Origin: Acinetobacter sp.
GTDB lineage: Bacteria > Pseudomonadota > Gammaproteobacteria > Pseudomonadales > Moraxellaceae
NCBI GenBank assembly: GCA_030152675.1
Contig: JASLIY010000218.1
Coordinates: 1-16,538 of the forward strand
Direction of reading: 5' to 3'
Length of the DNA: 16,538 nt
The position numbers and the translations under genes were made by a program. Shown here piece after piece: positions 1 to 6,358 of the stretch (its first letter is position 1; the number at the start of each line of letters is the position of its first letter). The notes under the pieces are model-generated. The model ran no database searches and was not told the origin of the DNA. It saw nothing but the letters and a program-made list of their open reading frames with translations.

Positions 1-804
1 TGCTGAAATAAAGGTATTGGCCACATCTGCAACGGTTTTAACGTGCGGACGCATCGCATCTGCACCCAAGGCACAGTTAAAGCCGATAGATAGCAAGTCG
101 CCATGACGAACCGAGTTCCAGAACGCTTCAGCAGTCTGGCCGGTCAGGGTACGACCTGAAGCATCGGTGATGGTGCCTGAAATCATCAACGGCAATTCAT
201 AACCGAGCTGATTGAATACTTCTTTGACTGCAAAAATTGCTGCTTTACAGTTCAGTGTATCAAACACTGTTTCAATGAGCAGAATATCGACGCCACCTTC
301 AATTAAGGCATGGGCCGCTTCAATATAGTTATCTTTCAGTTCATCAAAGCTAATGTTACGAAATGCCGGATCATTTACATTGGGCGAGATCGAACAGGTA
401 CGCGATGTCGGGCCAAGCACACCGGCAACAAAACGCGGTTTATCTGGTGTTGAATATTTTTCACAAGCCGCTTTAGCAATACGTGCTGCTTCACGGTTAA
501 TTTCCGGAACCAGTTCTTCCATGTGATAGTCAGACATTGAAACACGTGTGCCGTTAAAGCTGTTGGTTTCAATAATATCCGCACCGGCTTCGAGATACTG
601 TTCGTGAATGCCTTGGATGACATCGGGCTGGGTCAGCACCAAGAGATCATTATTGCCTTTGAGATCATGCGCCCAATCGACAAAACGTTCACCACGATAA
701 TCAGCTTCTTCAAATTGGTGGCGCTGAATCATGGTCCCCATGGCACCATCGATAATGAGAATACGTTGCGCCAGAAGCTGCTTTAAGGTGGTAAGCGTAG
801 ACAT
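1..804 (-). CDS. metH: Cobalamin-dependent methionine synthase, N-terminal part (cut by window edge)
   Basis: MetH transfers a methyl group from 5-methyltetrahydrofolate through cobalamin to homocysteine in the cytoplasm, the last step of methionine synthesis. Translating the minus strand from the ATG at 804-802 gives 268 residues open to base 1, covering most of the homocysteine-binding barrel. Visible landmarks are the opening [10 protein letters not shown] (residues 16-25), ETNSFNGT (79-86), VAGVLGPTS (126-134) and GFNCALGAD (241-249), whose Cys244 matches the first of the three zinc-binding cysteines. The other two cysteines and the folate, cobalamin and reactivation domains lie outside the window. 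The start fits the family's N-terminus, and a GGGGCC stretch lies just upstream as a weak ribosome site. The gene is divergent from pit and stands alone here. Short open frames on either strand inside it are shadows. Identification is firm for the part seen. Confidence 0.96.
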   Translation of the reverse strand, partial: MSTLTTLKQLLAQRILIIDGAMGTMIQRHQFEEADYRGERFVDWAHDLKGNNDLLVLTQPDVIQGIHEQYLEAGADIIETNSFNGTRVSMSDYHMEELVPEINREAARIAKAACEKYSTPDKPRFVAGVLGPTSRTCSISPNVNDPAFRNISFDELKDNYIEAAHALIEGGVDILLIETVFDTLNCKAAIFAVKEVFNQLGYELPLMISGTITDASGRTLTGQTAEAFWNSVRHGDLLSIGFNCALGADAMRPHVKTVADVANTFISA

Positions 805-808
805 AGAG

Positions 809-838
809 GCCCCAAATTACACAGATTTGAAATGGGGC
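809..838 (-). promoter_or_regulatory. metH leader hairpin overlapping the ribosome site
   Basis: GCCCCA (809-814) and TGGGGC (833-838) form a six-pair GC-rich stem, with a further short AAT/ATT pairing inside. On the metH transcript the downstream arm is the G-rich stretch a few bases before the start codon, so the stem would cover the only ribosome-site-like sequence. It could modulate translation, but a six-pair stem can also be chance. Confidence 0.3.
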
Positions 839-840
839 GT

Positions 841-849
841 ATTTTAGCA
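841..849 (-). promoter_or_regulatory. Candidate extended -10 promoter of metH
   Basis: Read on the minus strand, TGCTAAAAT is an extended -10 element (TGn followed by a five-of-six match to TATAAT), about 37 bases before the metH ATG. The region 17-18 bases further upstream is a poor -35 (CCGCAA), which suits an extended -10 promoter. Placement is by inspection only. Confidence 0.4.
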
Positions 850-995
850 GAAATTGAGCAGTATTGCGGCTTAGACGACGCTTCAGTCAAGTAAATTAAA
901 AATCAGTGATCTTTAAAGGCTGAAAAGTATTGCAGCAATTGTGAACGACTCTGTTTAATTGTTCATCAATTTGTCATAAAGACCACGCATAATAA

Positions 996-1077
996 GCGTC
1001 ATAAAACATCCAAATCTTAAAAAACGGATAATATTACAATTTAGTTGCAAGGGATTAAAGCGGATGTTTGAAAACGC
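996..1077. repeat. Compound inverted repeat with symmetrical arms
   Basis: The left arm is GCGT (996-999), four bases, then AAACATCC (1004-1011). The right arm is GGATGTTT (1062-1069), four bases, then ACGC (1074-1077). The two paired blocks are separated by equal four-base gaps, giving 12 pairs with a symmetric internal loop around a 50-base AT-rich centre. It could be an RNA fold or a pair of protein sites. No T-run follows either arm, so it is not a standard terminator. Confidence 0.35.
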
Positions 1078-1186
1078 ACAGATGATTTAAGTTGTTGTAA
1101 TATATGTTTATTTTTTAACTATATCTTACAAAATCTTATTTAAAGAAACCTATTTGTGCTTAAATACGCCTGTAATGCATCGGCAT

Positions 1187-1208
1187 TTGTCATATAATTG
1201 TCATAATT
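1187..1208 (+). promoter_or_regulatory. Pho box (PhoB-type site) before pit
   Basis: TTGTCAT (1187-1193), ATAA, TTGTCAT (1198-1204) and AATT make two identical seven-base direct repeats with an 11-base period and AT-rich spacers, the standard Pho box architecture (consensus CTGTCAT). Ten bases after the second repeat lies AACAAT (1215-1220), a four-of-six -10 at the spacing used in E. coli phoA. A perfect TATAAT (1193-1198) also lies inside the box. PhoB could therefore activate from the downstream -10, or block a promoter that uses the embedded one. Confidence 0.7.
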
Positions 1209-1252
1209 TAATTGAACAATAAGTGGATTTTTTTATCCGCTTAACCGTCTGC

Positions 1253-2878
1253 ATGAACTTAAAACATCCTTCTGCTTCAGATTCGGCATCGCCTGTGCCG
1301 TCTACAAAATCGACGAATGTTCACGTACCGACACCGAAGTTTTTTATGCCGGTGTTTTTCACGTTAATTATTGCCACACTGATTTATATTGGTGTTCAGG
1401 TCAGCGCTGATTTATCACATGTGCCTCCCCTGAGTCTTTATTCTGTTGTTTTACTCTCAACGGCATTGTTTATTGCCTTGGGATTTGAGTTTGTCAATGG
1501 TTTTCACGACACTGCGAATGCGGTTGCAACTGTGATTTATACCAATGCTTTACCTGCGCCAGTCGCGGTCATGTGGGCTGGGTTTTGTAACTTTCTCGGT
1601 GTGATGGTTGCCAGCGGCGCGGTTGCATACGGAATCATTGCCTTATTGCCTGTTGAATTAATCATGAATGTCGGCAGTGGGGCTGGTTTTGCGATGGTGT
1701 TTGCGATGTTGATTGCAGCCATCATGTGGAACCTCGGGACTTGGGTGCTGGGCATTCCTGCTTCAAGTTCGCATACCCTGATTGGTTCGATCTTGGGTGT
1801 GGGCATCATGAACTATGTGCTGCACTCGGCCAGCGGTGCCAGTGGCATCGATACGGATCAAGTGATCAAAGTCGGTAAAGCCTTGTTGTTTTCGCCTTTG
1901 ATTGGTTTTGCTTTTGCGGCGATCTTATTCTTGTTGGTGAAAAAAGTATTTAAACGCCAGCTTGAATTGTTTCAGCCACCTGAAGGTAACAAACCACCAC
2001 CGCCTATTATTCGTGCCATTTTGATCTTTACCTGTACCGGTGTCAGTTTTGCGCATGGGTCTAACGATGGTCAAAAAGGTATGGGCTTGATCATGTTGAT
2101 CTTAATCGGCTTGGTGCCTTTGGCTTACTCGTTGAATAAAAGCTTGGATCATGAACATATCCAGAGCTTCAACCAGTTGTCGAATCAAACCGCGACCGCG
2201 ATTTATGCCAATCATGAAGACATTCCTGATGAAAAAGCACGTCAAATCCTCACCAAGTATATTCAAACCAAAGAAAGTAGCGCTGAAGTTGTACCTGCAT
2301 TGGCGAGTTTAACTGAGCATTTGGGTAACCGTGTTGGTCAATACGGTGATTTAAAAGAGATTCCGGAACAAGCGGTCAATGCCATTCGTAATGACATGTA
2401 CTTGAGTACCACCACCTTTAAACGCTTGGAAAAAGAAAAACGCTTGCCTGAAATGAGCGAAAGCCAAGCCAAATCGGTGAAAGAATACCGCACCCATTTA
2501 GATGCATTTTTACAGTACATCCCAACTTGGGTAAAAGTTGCGGTGGCCTTGGCTTTGGGCTTGGGTACCATGGTGGGTTGGAAGCGTATTGTTGTGACGG
2601 TTGGTGAGCGTATCGGTAAACATCACATGACCTATGGTCAAGGGATGTCAGCTGAGCTTGTGGCGATGTCAACCATTGCTGCTGCGGATGGCTTTGGTAT
2701 GCCGGTTTCAACCACGCATGTCTTGAACAGTGCGGTGGCGGGGACCATGGTTGCCAACAAATCTGGCTTAAACTTCAATACAGTGAAAACGATTCTATCT
2801 GCATGGATCTTTACTTTACCTGCCACGATTTGTTTATCGGGTGGTTTGTATTGGTTACTGCTCAAAGTCTTTGCTTAA
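1253..2878 (+). CDS. pit: Inorganic phosphate transporter, PiT family
   Basis: This inner-membrane carrier takes up inorganic phosphate (in bacteria usually as a metal-phosphate complex driven by protons). From the ATG at 1253 the product has 541 residues; E. coli PitA has 499. It carries both inverted PiT signatures, GFHDTANAVA (residues 83-92) and AHGSNDGQKG (267-276), plus GIPASSSHTLIG (167-178) and GMPVSTTHV (482-490). Two hydrophobic blocks flank a long hydrophilic central loop at about 296-425, and a Ser/Pro-rich tail of about 28 residues precedes the first membrane segment. The frame also opens at a GTG at 1223, but a transcript starting from the -10 spaced to the Pho box would begin after that codon, so ATG 1253 is preferred. 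Neither start has a clear Shine-Dalgarno. It is a single-gene unit with a terminator 28 bases after the stop. Confidence 0.95.
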   Translation: MNLKHPSASDSASPVPSTKSTNVHVPTPKFFMPVFFTLIIATLIYIGVQVSADLSHVPPLSLYSVVLLSTALFIALGFEFVNGFHDTANAVATVIYTNALPAPVAVMWAGFCNFLGVMVASGAVAYGIIALLPVELIMNVGSGAGFAMVFAMLIAAIMWNLGTWVLGIPASSSHTLIGSILGVGIMNYVLHSASGASGIDTDQVIKVGKALLFSPLIGFAFAAILFLLVKKVFKRQLELFQPPEGNKPPPPIIRAILIFTCTGVSFAHGSNDGQKGMGLIMLILIGLVPLAYSLNKSLDHEHIQSFNQLSNQTATAIYANHEDIPDEKARQILTKYIQTKESSAEVVPALASLTEHLGNRVGQYGDLKEIPEQAVNAIRNDMYLSTTTFKRLEKEKRLPEMSESQAKSVKEYRTHLDAFLQYIPTWVKVAVALALGLGTMVGWKRIVVTVGERIGKHHMTYGQGMSAELVAMSTIAAADGFGMPVSTTHVLNSAVAGTMVANKSGLNFNTVKTILSAWIFTLPATICLSGGLYWLLLKVFA

Positions 2879-2906
2879 ATCAGTCTATGCGTGCAAACGG
2901 ATAAGA

Positions 2907-2936
2907 AAAAAAGCGCTGCAATGGCAGCGCTTTTTT
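2907..2936. terminator. Bidirectional terminator between pit and the 511-residue gene
   Basis: AAGCGCTGC (2911-2919) and GCAGCGCTT (2924-2932) pair around an AATG loop, with A and T runs extending the stem to 2907-2936. A T-run follows the stem on both strands, so it can stop pit from the left and the convergent gene from the right. Confidence 0.9.
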
Positions 2937-2958
2937 GTGGCTAATCCAACGACATGAC

Positions 2959-4494
2959 TTAGCGTGTCTTTTTAAACGGGCTTTTGTCTTTGGCAAAGCC
3001 ATACAACGCAGCAAAGGGCAGTGCGGTTCTGGCCAAATAGCCCACATGCCATAACCCACCATGATTGGCTGCATCCATGATCAATTGCAAAGGATGTTCT
3101 AAGGGATTGTTTGGATTGGCTAAAGCATCAGCGTGACACAGGTCATGCACCCAAAGTGCGGCCATGATGGCGTTGGTGGTCTCGGGTGCAAAGGCTTCGA
3201 CATTAAACAGACTCGCACCTTGGAAGGCTGCTTTGAGCAAGGGATTCTTGACCACGGAGCGAGTGGTGGTTGACGGTGCAATGTTGATACTGACCTGTTG
3301 ACCTTGATGACGAGCGACTGTGGCACGCCATTGCTGAATCCGTTTCGCCAAAGCGTAGTTGGGTCCTTGTTCCACCACGATACAGTCAGCAATGCCATAG
3401 GATTTGTTATTGTCCGAGGCAATCAGTTGTTGGTCACTGCTTTGGAACATCTGACGCATACTCAAGGTTGAGATGCTTTTACTCAGGATACGTTCTACTT
3501 TGGAGCGTTGTTGATATTTGTGTTGAGCATGCTGCACGGTTTGTTGCGGAATGGCATACACATCCGTCGGCGTACACATATACATCAGTGAGCTATCGGG
3601 TTTTTTTTGACTAACGTAATGGACAATGCAGTCCATGGCCATCGATACCCGTACATGCTTTTCACCATCTAGATAGGCGATGGCAGCCAGATCAAGTTGA
3701 TGCGGGTTTTGTGCGAGCCAATGGGCAATCTCTGGCGTCTGTGTCAGGAGGTTTGCGCCAAGTTGGGATTGAATGTCTGCAGTCGTGGCATGTGCTGAAA
3801 TCGGTGTCTGGCTCGGTGCATACAGGGTTGCATTGCCGGCCTCGACGATCGCGATAATTTTCTCCCAGACTTTGGGGTTAGGGAGATCAATGGCGACGAT
3901 ATTGGCTTTCCATTTGGCCAGCCATTTGAGTGGCCCGGCTTCTGATCCTGCACCGAATAACACCATGGTACGCTGAGATAAATCCAGCCATTCAGGATGT
4001 GCCTGGACACGTTTTAGTGCATCAGCATGGGTCTGTTCAATAATACCTTGTTCTAACCAGCGCTCGATCTGCTCAAGCAGCGCATCCCCAGTGAGGTTTT
4101 GACCTTGGTAGGGAATATACCACTCAGGCGCAGCCTGGCTTTGTCCTTGGATTTTAACGTTATGCAGCTGATCAATGGCAGAGATGTCCATAAGATCTTT
4201 GAGTAAATAACGTTGTCCATGACGATAAAAGTCAAAACTATGCTGGGCTTTATGTAAGCCCTGTTGCGCAATGGTAATACTGTCTTGGGCTGAACGAATG
4301 CCATGTTCGACCAGACATTTGAAGTAATGCGGATAGTTTTTACGCCAGTTTTTTTCTTCCAGCACTTGTTGGGCATTGTGATGGTCTACGGTAGACAAAG
4401 CCTCGGAAAGAATGGCTTTGCCAATACTGGAGCTGCTATTTTTTTGAGTCTGCGGATCTACAGCAAATTGGATACCGTCTAATAAGTTCGACAT
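2959..4494 (-). CDS. Uncharacterised 511-residue protein with a Rossmann-like nucleotide-binding segment
   Basis: I do not recognise a named family. The protein has no signal peptide. It begins with a helical stretch (about 1-100). At 176-204 it shows a Rossmann-type pattern: a hydrophobic strand, glycine-rich LFGAGSEAGP (179-188), a helix, then NIVAIDLP with Asp203 at the end of the second strand, where NAD-binding folds hold the ribose. YMCTPTDVYAIP (305-316) resembles the later strand-loop of short-chain dehydrogenases, but no classical YxxxK pair is evident. Further conserved-looking blocks are INIAPSTTTRSVVKNP (403-418) and HDLCH (450-454), and the C-terminus is basic (KKTR). A cytoplasmic oxidoreductase-like role is the most I can infer. 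The ATG at 4494 has a weak AAGAG upstream. The stop lies 22 bases from the shared terminator. The gene lies 190 bases behind the rhomboid on the same strand, with its own candidate promoter. Confidence 0.85.
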   Translation of the reverse strand: MSNLLDGIQFAVDPQTQKNSSSSIGKAILSEALSTVDHHNAQQVLEEKNWRKNYPHYFKCLVEHGIRSAQDSITIAQQGLHKAQHSFDFYRHGQRYLLKDLMDISAIDQLHNVKIQGQSQAAPEWYIPYQGQNLTGDALLEQIERWLEQGIIEQTHADALKRVQAHPEWLDLSQRTMVLFGAGSEAGPLKWLAKWKANIVAIDLPNPKVWEKIIAIVEAGNATLYAPSQTPISAHATTADIQSQLGANLLTQTPEIAHWLAQNPHQLDLAAIAYLDGEKHVRVSMAMDCIVHYVSQKKPDSSLMYMCTPTDVYAIPQQTVQHAQHKYQQRSKVERILSKSISTLSMRQMFQSSDQQLIASDNNKSYGIADCIVVEQGPNYALAKRIQQWRATVARHQGQQVSINIAPSTTTRSVVKNPLLKAAFQGASLFNVEAFAPETTNAIMAALWVHDLCHADALANPNNPLEHPLQLIMDAANHGGLWHVGYLARTALPFAALYGFAKDKSPFKKTR

Positions 4495-4525
4495 GTGAGA
4501 AACTCTTAGCTTAATCAGAATGAAA

Positions 4526-4539
4526 TATACAGTTGTATA
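4526..4539. promoter_or_regulatory. Palindromic operator-like site before the 511-residue gene
   Basis: TATACA-GT-TGTATA is a perfect six-base inverted repeat with a two-base centre, ending 31 bases before the start codon. On the minus strand one arm can act as a -10 (TATACA), with TTGGCG (4560-4555) as a -35 at a short 15-base spacing. A dimeric repressor bound here would cover the promoter. No regulator gene is adjacent. Confidence 0.4.
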
Positions 4540-4630
4540 CCATTATCTACGCCTCGCCAAACGATGGGCTAGCATAAAGTGACAAAGTGGTAGAGAAACG
4601 TAAGCCGCGATGTGGTTTGGCTGTAGGAGT

Positions 4631-4653
4631 TGCGCTGAGGAGATGTCAGCGCA
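4631..4653. repeat. GC-rich hairpin downstream of the rhomboid gene
   Basis: TGCGCTGA (4631-4638) and TCAGCGCA (4646-4653) form an eight-pair perfect stem with a GGAGATG loop, 31 bases past the rhomboid stop. No T-run follows on either strand, so it is not a typical intrinsic terminator. It may stabilise a 3' end or work with Rho. Confidence 0.45.
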
Positions 4654-4684
4654 GCTTGAATCATTGCAAGATGCTTGCGATGGA

Positions 4685-5302
4685 TTAGAACGGTATGTTG
4701 ATCAGTTTTTGCAGGAACATCGGTACAATTCTTGGTTCGATCAGGATCGTGACCACGATGCCGTAAGCAGCCCCCCACAGATGCGCGCTGTGGTTGATAT
4801 TGTCATTGTTACGTTTTCCAGCCCAAATACTGTAGCCAACATATAAGAAGGCAAACACAATCGCAGGCACAGGGATGAAGAACACGAAGATCAATTTCCA
4901 CGGTGCAAACAAGATATAGGCAAACAACACTGCTGAGACTGCACCCGAAGCACCTAAGCTGGCCCAGCGTGTGTCATGCTTATGTTTTAAATAACTCGGA
5001 AGGATCGCAAAGATTAATCCCCCCAAATAAAACAGTACAAACCCCATCTCAAACAGGTACTGACGATAAAAACTTTCAATAATGCTGCCAAAGAAAAATA
5101 GGGTAATCATATTGAACAACAGATGTGCACCATCGGCATGGACAAAGCCGTGGGTAATAAAGCGATCGTATTGCCCTTGTTGCATCGCCGGTGGCCAAAA
5201 CAACAGGCGTGCTTTGAGCTGTGGCGAGTTAAAAGCCATTATTGAGACGATGACAGTAATAATAATCAGTGTAACTGTATGATAAAAAGGTAGATTCAAC
5301 AT
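4685..5302 (-). CDS. Rhomboid-family intramembrane serine protease
   Basis: Rhomboids cut transmembrane substrates within the inner membrane using a Ser-His dyad. Counting from the ATG at 5302 (205 residues), the product shows six hydrophobic segments, the HGFVHADGAHLLFN motif (51-64) carrying the oxyanion His/Asn pair, the catalytic serine in LGASGA (Ser119) and the catalytic histidine in NHSAHLWGA (His174). All key residues are present, so it should be active. There is no extra soluble N-terminal domain of the GlpG type. The frame also opens one codon earlier at TTG 5305, and neither start has a good ribosome site. It is divergent from nfuA. A second, separate rhomboid lies at the right end of the window. 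The substrate cannot be told from the sequence. A role in maturing C-terminally tagged surface proteins would be speculation. Confidence 0.93.
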   Translation of the reverse strand: MLNLPFYHTVTLIIITVIVSIMAFNSPQLKARLLFWPPAMQQGQYDRFITHGFVHADGAHLLFNMITLFFFGSIIESFYRQYLFEMGFVLFYLGGLIFAILPSYLKHKHDTRWASLGASGAVSAVLFAYILFAPWKLIFVFFIPVPAIVFAFLYVGYSIWAGKRNNDNINHSAHLWGAAYGIVVTILIEPRIVPMFLQKLINIPF

Positions 5303-5381
5303 CAAAATTCACAATAAAAAGAATTTATTTAGCCATCATAATGCCATGCATCGCACTGGATGACGCTTATTTTGATTAATT

Positions 5382-5409
5382 CCGACAGTTTTAGTTGATT
5401 TAATATAAA
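5382..5409 (+). promoter_or_regulatory. Candidate nfuA promoter
   Basis: CCGACA (5382-5387), a 16-base spacer and TATAAA (5404-5409) lie 50 bases before the nfuA start. TAGAAT at 5427-5432 is another possible -10 but lacks a -35. No iron-sulfur regulator site could be identified with confidence. Confidence 0.35.
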
Positions 5410-5458
5410 ACTGCCTCATCTTCAGTTAGAATGACAGCTTCAGCGTGAGGAAAAAGTT

Positions 5459-6097
5459 ATGACGACTGAGAACATCAGCACTGCAGTTGCAGAAGAAATT
5501 CCAAATTTATTAATCACCCCAAATGCACAAGAGTATCTAAAGGATCTCCTCGAAAAACAAGGAACGGCCGGCATGGGCGTTCGTGTATTCGTTGAAAATG
5601 CGGGGACACCACGTGCTGAATGTTGTATGGCTTATAGTACCCCAGAAGAAGTCGTACCGACTGATTATCAGCAAGAGTATCCTGATTTTCCTGCATATAT
5701 CGATTCACCTTCGATCCCATATCTTAAAGATGCGGTGATCGATTACAATAAAGATCGTTTTGGCGGTCAATTGACCTTCCGTGCACCAAACTCTAAAGTG
5801 CCACGCGTAGGTCCTGATGCATCGATCGAAGAGCGCATCACCTATGTGCTACAAGCCGAAATTAATCCGGGCCTTGCAGGACATGGCGGTAACTGCGCAT
5901 TGGTTGAAGTGCAACAAGATGAAACCCATGGTTTAACCGCAGTGCTTAAGTTTGGCGGCGGTTGCCAAGGCTGTTCAGCGATTGATGTGACTTTGAAGCA
6001 AGGCGTTGAAACCACGTTGAAAGAGCATATTCCAGAGCTGAGCCGTGTGGTCGATCAAACTGATCACAGCCAAGCTGAAGGCGCATATTTTAAATAA
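5459..6097 (+). CDS. nfuA: Fe-S biogenesis protein NfuA
   Basis: NfuA is a cytoplasmic iron-sulfur carrier that passes 4Fe-4S clusters to target enzymes and matters most under iron limitation or oxidative stress. The 212-residue product has the two expected parts. First comes a degenerate A-type (HesB/IscA-like) domain at about 16-108, with VRVFVENAG (41-49) and AECCMAY (53-59). Second comes the Nfu domain at about 122-195, with NPGLAGHGGNCALVEV (136-151) and the cluster-binding GGGCQGCSAIDVTLK, Cys169 and Cys172. The length matches the family (E. coli NfuA has 191). The ATG is preceded by a good ribosome site (TGAGGA, about eight bases upstream). It is a single-gene unit, divergent from a rhomboid and closed by a strong terminator. 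The next gene downstream is an iron-regulated receptor, so two iron-related genes sit together but in separate units. Confidence 0.97.
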   Translation: MTTENISTAVAEEIPNLLITPNAQEYLKDLLEKQGTAGMGVRVFVENAGTPRAECCMAYSTPEEVVPTDYQQEYPDFPAYIDSPSIPYLKDAVIDYNKDRFGGQLTFRAPNSKVPRVGPDASIEERITYVLQAEINPGLAGHGGNCALVEVQQDETHGLTAVLKFGGGCQGCSAIDVTLKQGVETTLKEHIPELSRVVDQTDHSQAEGAYFK

Positions 6098-6123
6098 TTT
6101 TAAATCATATCGCCCAGCGCTCA

Positions 6124-6154
6124 AATTTTTAATGCTTCTGCTGCATTAAAAATT
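6124..6154 (+). repeat. AT-rich perfect hairpin after nfuA
   Basis: AATTTTTAATGC (6124-6135) and GCATTAAAAATT (6143-6154) are perfect 12-base arms around a seven-base loop. It sits one base before the main terminator stem and has no T-run of its own. Tandem stems of this kind may protect the nfuA 3' end. Confidence 0.6.
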
Positions 6155-6155
6155 C

Positions 6156-6187
6156 AAAACCTCCCATTTGGGAGGTTTTTCTTTTTT
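6156..6187 (+). terminator. Intrinsic terminator of nfuA
   Basis: AAAACCTCCC (6156-6165), an ATTT loop and GGGAGGTTTT (6170-6179) make a ten-pair stem that runs into a T-rich tract (to 6187). It is a textbook Rho-independent terminator. Confidence 0.92.
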
Positions 6188-6245
6188 CTAAAATAAAAAA
6201 TAGACTTAAAAACAATATCTTATGTAATAGCTTTTTTGCCAAAAA

Positions 6246-6264
6246 GCAAATGATAATTAATATC
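6246..6264 (+). promoter_or_regulatory. Fur box before the TonB-dependent receptor
   Basis: GCAAATGATAATTAATATC matches the 19-base Fur consensus (GATAATGATAATCATTATC) at 15 positions. A weaker Fur-like stretch, ATTCATTCTCATTTG, follows at 6273-6287. Both sit on or beside the candidate promoter, so iron-replete repression by Fur is expected. Confidence 0.75.
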
Positions 6265-6266
6265 AC

Positions 6267-6294
6267 TTGTCTATTCATTCTCATTTGTTACACT
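6267..6294 (+). promoter_or_regulatory. Candidate promoter of the TonB-dependent receptor
   Basis: TTGTCT (6267-6272), a 16-base spacer and TACACT (6289-6294) each match the sigma-70 consensus at four of six positions. The Fur box ends two bases upstream of the -35, and the weaker Fur-like site lies in the spacer, which fits a repressed iron promoter. Confidence 0.45.
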
Positions 6295-6358
6295 GTGCAG
6301 GGTTAAATCCACAATTCATTCACAATTTACTTACTACAACACATTTGGGAATACGACT

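Larger units (their letters stand above)
805..1252. other. Divergent intergenic region between metH and pit
   Basis: This is a 448-base AT-rich spacer with no credible coding frame. It holds the metH promoter and leader hairpin (809-849), a partial Pho-like repeat TGTTCAT-CAAT-TTGTCAT at 960-977, a compound inverted repeat at 996-1077, a small AATGC/GCATT hairpin at 1174-1187 and the main Pho box at 1187-1208. That is more than two simple promoters need, and the middle part (about 980-1170) remains unexplained. Confidence 0.6.

Noticed and set aside
805..840. A possible SAM or cobalamin riboswitch before metH
   Set aside because: The leader is only about 30 bases from the likely promoter and holds one simple stem. 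No riboswitch core is present.
940..966. TGAAC and GTTCA as a MetR-type operator for metH
   Set aside because: The arms are 14 bases apart, far longer than the five-base centre of a MetR site, and lie about 140 bases from the start.
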